This document shows, in pieces, positions 6,367-9,908 of a stretch of 9,908 bases of DNA. The notes under the pieces were generated by a model. The model had not been told where the DNA came from, searched no databases, and saw only the letters and a list, made by a program, of their open reading frames with translations. The position numbers were made by a program, and so were the translations under genes. Source of the DNA: Prevotellaceae bacterium UBA6974 (GTDB taxonomy: Bacteria; Bacteroidota; Bacteroidia; Bacteroidales; Bacteroidaceae); assembly GCA_002450165.1 (NCBI GenBank), contig DJYQ01000007.1, forward strand, positions 34,146 through 44,053, in the 5' to 3' direction. How positions within the stretch are numbered: position 1 is the first letter of the stretch; each line of letters begins with the position of its first letter.

Positions 6367-9150
6367 ATGAAAAAACTTTTTATTTTTCTTACTATGCTCG
6401 TACTGGGCATTGTGAGTTCGTGGGCAGATTCGACGTATACCATTATTGACGATGCTTCTGGAGGCGTTTGGACCAATGGCTCATACAGTAGTGATAATGG
6501 GTCTTCAACTTGGAAGGGATCATGGACTTCTACTAGCACGACACCGCAAATAACGGTTTCTGCTCATACGTGGCTCCTACAGAATAGCACGGGTTATATT
6601 GGTTCAAGTAGTACTAAAACGGGAAATTTCACTATCTCAATTAATAACGGATACTTGATAACAGGTTATGAAATTAAATTCGAGAATGTAAACACCGATG
6701 GTAGCCATAACCAAACTATAACCCCCAATGGGAAAAGTGGCGTAACTGCAGAAGGAACTGGATCTGCAACTGTGGCAGTTACGGGGTTGAATACACGTGC
6801 GGCATACTTTAAATTAACTGGCGAAAACAGCCTCGCTAAGGTTACAAAGTTTACTGTTACATATGTCAGTAGTTCTACTTGGACTTCGGGGGTTACAGGA
6901 GTAGGTGGTAATGGTAACTACTATTCCGATACATGGTATCTGAAGTTGACGACTCCTAATGCTGACGATGTTTTTCTTGATAATTTTACATTAGGCATAG
7001 CTTCTGATGGAACACATGATACTGAGCTTGAAACATACTTGGCTTTTTCTCAAGGAAAATTTTCGGAACAAAATAACCATAAGGCCAGTGAATTCTTGGC
7101 AATTTCCTCAAATTCCATTTCCGGTCATAGTAGTGCTACTGCAAATATTAAGGAGTTTGTCTTTGATGAAACAGTTAGACTTAACGGAAACACTGATGTG
7201 TATGTTTGTTTTGTTTCAAAGAATGTAGATGGTACATATAATCTGCGACAAAGAGGTCTTGCGGTAAAAAATATCGGAAAAGCATCAGGACTTATAATCT
7301 GTAAAGGTAATAATTATACAACGAGTGAGACGTCATGCGGTAATTACCAATGCCAATATTCTTGTACTTACTCCATTAGTCATGACTATCCACAAACTGT
7401 CCCAGACGATTATTACATATGGTCTGGCATCAATGATGGCGATAAAACCTCTGGTGGAAATATTACTGTTGCATATATTAAATATACAGCTCCTGGGACG
7501 TCTGACAAAGTTGTGCAGTTTAATCAGTTCTCATTAAGTTTACGAAATAGTGATGTCGTAGCCAATACATATCTTTTGTTAAGTAAAGAATGTCTTACAG
7601 GAATTGGGGTAACAACATCAACAACTTTTGCTCCCAGCCGCTTCACTGCTATTTCTTCCAATTCTGTTCCTTCTGCAAATTACGGCAAGGTCTTTACGTT
7701 TACTTTCGATTCCGACCAGTTCCTGCATGGTGGCCAAACCTATTATATTTATATGGGAACGAAGAATGGGGATAATTTCAACCTGCAAAAATATGGTCTA
7801 TTTATCAACCATCAGATGGATGTTTCAACTGGATTCCAGTATAGTAGTGCCTTAGAAACAGCAGCGGCTACAACAAATGATGCGTGGCAGGCAATTTACT
7901 ATTCAAGCAGATGCTCGTTTGTAGATCCGTCCTCACTTCTTGAAGATGCTTATACTTATGTGAATTATTACAGCGGCAACTCTTTAGGTAAATATACCAG
8001 CGATAGCTATACTCCAAACCAGATTGCGACTGCATTGAGTGATGCAGAATCAGTTTATAGCGGATCTGATGGCAGTGCAAAATTCCTGTCATATTTGACT
8101 CTAAAAGATATTAAAGAAAGTTTGACTAATTTGAATCTGCCTGCTGGAAATACATTCCTTCGCATAAGAGGAAATTCCGATAAGTATGTAGCTGCAAACA
8201 CCGCGACAAATGTTGCACAGATGTCACGTTCTAATGACGCAACCACTATTTTCTATCTTACGAGCGACAAGAAACTGATAAGCTACAGTAATGGATTGGG
8301 GCTCTATTGGACACATGCATTTGCTGCACCCGAAAATGCATCTTCGCTTAATACCTTTACCTTCTCGGAAGGTGGGAGCACAGGTAAATACACAATCCAG
8401 TCAAATGCCTCAACAGTTCATGAACGAACGGTAGACGAATACTTCTCTGATGGAGGAGGTGAATCACTTGGGCGTGCTGCAAGTGTTTCTTCTCCAAGTA
8501 CCGACTGGCAATTGACAGAAGTAACCTCCCTGCCTGTAACCTTCAAGGCAGCTGGTCTTGGATATGCAACATTCCATTGTCCTGTGCCAGTTAAGATTCC
8601 AAGTGGCGTCAGCGCTTATGTCTCTAAAATTAACGGGACCAAGATTAAATTGTATCAGATTCATCATGATAATCTTAAGGATGGCGAATACTATGTTATT
8701 CCTGCAAACACACCTGTATTGTTGCATGTAGATGATGGACTAGATCCTGCAGGTGATGATTATGAAGCCTCATTTGTAATCTCGGATTACGATGGTGAGG
8801 GAATAAGTGGTGATGATTTTTATGGAACAATTGCCGCCGAAGCAATGGGAAGCGGTACATATTATTCGCTTAGGGCATGGACAGCATCTGGTGACACATA
8901 TCCTAGCAAGGTAGGCTTCTATACCAAAAGCGGTGATTTGGCTGGCTTCAAAGCTTGGATTCATGATGACAGTTCATCTGCTCGTAACTTTACCATTGTC
9001 TTTGATGGCGACAGCGATCCTACAGGTATCGTCGAGGCTCTGGGCTTAGAAAATGACAATGTTGATATTTTTGACTTGAATGGCCGTAAGTTATCATCGT
9101 ACAGGAAGGGCATCAATATCGTGAACGGTAAAAAGGTTATGGTTCAATAA
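6367..9150 (+). CDS. Large secreted multidomain protein with Prevotella-type C-terminal tail
   Basis: A 927-aa exported protein of unknown function. Residues 1-20 (MKKLFIFLTMLVLGIVSSWA) are a clear signal peptide, with likely signal peptidase I cleavage after SWA; there is no lipobox Cys. Next come a Ser/Thr/Gly-rich beta-type domain (about 21-170) and two related beta modules (about 190-313 and 369-493). A predicted helical linker (about 523-590) leads to a trefoil/ricin-like stretch (about 592-716: FLRIRGNSDKYVAAN). A beta domain follows (about 718-875) with LPVTFKAAGLGYATFHCPVPV and VIPANTPVLLH, phrases recurrent in Prevotella secreted proteins. The tail TGI...DIFDLNGRKLSSYRKG...IVNGKKVMVQ (886-927) is a common Bacteroidales C-terminal motif. 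No catalytic motif is visible, so binding or adhesion is the best guess. Three close Cys (CGNYQCQYSC) follow the first module. Codons are A/T-ending, unlike nifJ. The ATG at 6367 is preferred for its signal peptide and the promoter position. Confidence 0.85.
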   Translation: MKKLFIFLTMLVLGIVSSWADSTYTIIDDASGGVWTNGSYSSDNGSSTWKGSWTSTSTTPQITVSAHTWLLQNSTGYIGSSSTKTGNFTISINNGYLITGYEIKFENVNTDGSHNQTITPNGKSGVTAEGTGSATVAVTGLNTRAAYFKLTGENSLAKVTKFTVTYVSSSTWTSGVTGVGGNGNYYSDTWYLKLTTPNADDVFLDNFTLGIASDGTHDTELETYLAFSQGKFSEQNNHKASEFLAISSNSISGHSSATANIKEFVFDETVRLNGNTDVYVCFVSKNVDGTYNLRQRGLAVKNIGKASGLIICKGNNYTTSETSCGNYQCQYSCTYSISHDYPQTVPDDYYIWSGINDGDKTSGGNITVAYIKYTAPGTSDKVVQFNQFSLSLRNSDVVANTYLLLSKECLTGIGVTTSTTFAPSRFTAISSNSVPSANYGKVFTFTFDSDQFLHGGQTYYIYMGTKNGDNFNLQKYGLFINHQMDVSTGFQYSSALETAAATTNDAWQAIYYSSRCSFVDPSSLLEDAYTYVNYYSGNSLGKYTSDSYTPNQIATALSDAESVYSGSDGSAKFLSYLTLKDIKESLTNLNLPAGNTFLRIRGNSDKYVAANTATNVAQMSRSNDATTIFYLTSDKKLISYSNGLGLYWTHAFAAPENASSLNTFTFSEGGSTGKYTIQSNASTVHERTVDEYFSDGGGESLGRAASVSSPSTDWQLTEVTSLPVTFKAAGLGYATFHCPVPVKIPSGVSAYVSKINGTKIKLYQIHHDNLKDGEYYVIPANTPVLLHVDDGLDPAGDDYEASFVISDYDGEGISGDDFYGTIAAEAMGSGTYYSLRAWTASGDTYPSKVGFYTKSGDLAGFKAWIHDDSSSARNFTIVFDGDSDPTGIVEALGLENDNVDIFDLNGRKLSSYRKGINIVNGKKVMVQ
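6934..7848 (+). repeat. Internal duplication of a beta module within the secreted protein
   Basis: Two segments of the 927-aa protein, about residues 190-313 and 369-493, align through several blocks: WYLKLTTP with AYIKYTAP, NFTLGI with QFSLSL, TYLAFS with TYLLLS, FLAISSNSI with FTAISSNSV, and VSKNVDGTYNLRQRGLAV with GTKNGDNFNLQKYGLFI. The likeness is clear in protein but eroded in DNA, so the duplication is old rather than a recent tandem copy. Confidence 0.75.
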
Positions 9151-9189
9151 TACGAAACAGGTATTTCTAACGAAAAACATTCTACGAAA

Positions 9190-9396
9190 ATGAAAAAGAT
9201 ATATATAAGTCCTGCAACTGATGTTGTCGTAATTAAACTTCGTGATGGTATTCTAATTCCACCCAGTCAGGCTGGTGACACATATAGTAATGAAAACTTT
9301 GACCCAGATGCAGGAGACCCAAGTGAGGGCGGTAAAACCGGAGGTGACCTATCTCGCGACAACAATCGCGGTTCCGTTTGGGAGAATATCTGGTAA
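9190..9396 (+). CDS. Small acidic companion protein of unknown function
   Basis: A 68-aa ORF starting MKKIYISPATDVVVIKL. It then becomes Gly/Asp/Ser-rich (DPDAGDPSEGGKTGGD) and ends RGSVWENIW with two Trp. It follows the secreted-protein gene by 39 bases with no terminator or promoter box between, so it is probably in the same operon. Small proteins with an M-K-K-x-Y-I-x-P start followed by a polar tail are frequent in Prevotella and Bacteroides and are annotated as hypothetical. There is no signal peptide or membrane segment; the N-terminal VVVIKL is a short strand-like stretch only. A peptide precursor, chaperone-like partner or regulator of the upstream product are all possible. I cannot assign a function. 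Confidence 0.7.
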   Translation: MKKIYISPATDVVVIKLRDGILIPPSQAGDTYSNENFDPDAGDPSEGGKTGGDLSRDNNRGSVWENIW

Positions 9397-9440
9397 ATCA
9401 AATTGTTCCGATACGAGGAACTGATATAGCGACAAGTGAT

Positions 9441-9489
9441 AACAGCAGCTGCAGTCGAATGTGATTGTAGCTGCTGTTGTTTTATTTTT
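9441..9489 (+). terminator. Intrinsic terminator after the secreted-protein operon
   Basis: AACAGCAGCTGCA (9441-9453) pairs with TGTAGCTGCTGTT (9466-9478) over 13 positions with one G-U, around a 12-nt loop. It is followed by the T-rich GTTTTATTTTT. Confidence 0.9.
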
Positions 9490-9512
9490 GAAGGTAAATA
9501 TTGTTATTCCGT

Positions 9513-9542
9513 TTTGATATTCAATAATTATTTGTATTTTTG
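9513..9542 (+). promoter_or_regulatory. Bacteroidetes-type promoter of a small ORF
   Basis: TTTG at 9513-9516 and TATTTTTG at 9535-9542 match both consensus boxes exactly, with an 18-bp spacer. Start of transcription is expected near 9548, about 35 nt before the ATG at 9584. Confidence 0.65.
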
Positions 9543-9583
9543 TCTGCGTAAAACATTGCAAAAGTCACATTCAACAATTAACC

Positions 9584-9739
9584 ATGACTTATTTGAATAG
9601 GTTTCACAAGGAATCGGTGGAAAGATGTTTAAGGAAGGTTGCAGAATCGAAATCTTTGCAGATGAACTGCGAAGAAGAGGTGAGGAAAATAAAAGAAATG
9701 CACAACCAGATAGCACAACGCTATCCGAAAGAAGCCTAA
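9584..9739 (+). CDS. Small charged helical protein, 51 aa, unknown function
   Basis: The ATG at 9584 opens a 51-codon frame: MTYLNRFHKESVERCLRKVA through EEEVRKIKEMHNQIAQRYPKEA. It is rich in Glu, Lys and Arg with heptad-like hydrophobic spacing, so it is probably one or two amphipathic helices. It has two Cys (15 and 29) and no signal peptide. It is placed between its own promoter and terminator, so it looks like a monocistronic small gene. An overlapping frame (ATG 9625, TAG 9772-9774, 49 aa beginning MFKEGCRIEI) is also open; I prefer the first because it starts closest to the promoter and has more normal codon use. The family is not recognised. Confidence 0.55.
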   Translation: MTYLNRFHKESVERCLRKVAESKSLQMNCEEEVRKIKEMHNQIAQRYPKEA

Positions 9740-9789
9740 TAGAAGAGGATCTTCTAGGTCAATATTCAAAGTAGTAGGTAAATAATGAC

Positions 9790-9825
9790 AAGAAGGCTGA
9801 CGCTTAGCGCCGGCCTTCTTTTGTT
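9790..9825 (+). terminator. Intrinsic terminator after the small ORF
   Basis: AAGAAGGCTGACGC (9790-9803) pairs with GCGCCGGCCTTCTT (9807-9820) except for one A-C mismatch and one G-U, around a TTA loop. A short TTGTT tail follows. It closes the 51-aa unit. Confidence 0.8.
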
Positions 9826-9843
9826 CTGTGTACGCGGACAAAA

Positions 9844-9897
9844 ACAACGGCGTACAAATTGCTCGACAACGGCGTAGAAAGGCTAAAACAACGGCGT
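9844..9897. repeat. Three direct repeats of a 10-bp core at exact 22-bp spacing
   Basis: ACAACGGCGT occurs at 9844-9853, 9866-9875 and 9888-9897. The first two copies extend to ACAACGGCGTANAAA; the third continues TTATTTTTTG at the window edge. The bases between cores otherwise differ. The period of 22 is not a multiple of three, so this is not a coding repeat. It fits protein binding sites two helical turns apart. More copies may lie beyond the window. Confidence 0.8.
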
Positions 9898-9908
9898 TAT
9901 TTTTTGAC

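Noticed and set aside
9844..9897. Start of a CRISPR array
   Set aside because: Only 10-15 bp are conserved and the period is 22 bp, too short for CRISPR repeat-spacer units; no cas genes are present.

Overview
The window looks like chromosomal DNA from a Bacteroidales bacterium, most likely Prevotella or a close relative. The signs are Bacteroidetes-type promoters (-33 TTTG-like, 18-20 bp spacer, -7 TAnnTTTG), A-rich start regions with no Shine-Dalgarno sequence, a secreted protein ending in the Prevotella/Bacteroides-style tail DLNGRKL...GINIVNGKKV, and a small companion protein starting MKKIYISPAT.

Layout, left to right. A short edge segment (1-84) is of uncertain coding status. A promoter (85-115) drives a 393-aa AAA_14/DUF4143-type ATPase (141-1322), whose Walker B glutamate is replaced by glutamine. 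After 45 A-rich bases comes a complete pyruvate:ferredoxin (flavodoxin) oxidoreductase, nifJ (1368-4937), closed by a strong intrinsic terminator. A tight two-gene unit follows: an RsbW-like HATPase anti-sigma kinase (5027-5443) and, 2 bp later, a STAS anti-anti-sigma protein (5446-5748). Then there is a 28-codon stub that looks like the C-terminus of a lost gene, and a second terminator with a perfect 13-bp stem.

A 536-bp non-coding stretch (5831-6366) separates this conserved half from an AT-richer, accessory-looking half. Its right end is a dense control region: a promoter, a 20-bp near-perfect palindrome at the predicted transcription start, a run of seven G, and a 9-bp inverted repeat flanking the promoter. 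It drives a 927-aa secreted multidomain protein with an internal duplication, followed by a 68-aa companion ORF and a terminator. A separate small unit follows, with promoter, 51-aa charged ORF and terminator. At the right edge are three copies of a 10-bp element spaced exactly 22 bp apart.

Functionally, nifJ is central anaerobic energy metabolism (pyruvate to acetyl-CoA with reduced ferredoxin). The kinase/STAS pair is two parts of a partner-switching circuit whose phosphatase and target are not in the window. The secreted protein and its companion are probably a surface or extracellular unit of unknown role. No mobile element, tRNA, rRNA or CRISPR array was recognised. I see no convincing new multi-gene system. 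The best leads are the control region at 6254-6335, the duplicated secreted protein, the substituted ATPase and the 22-bp-phased repeats.
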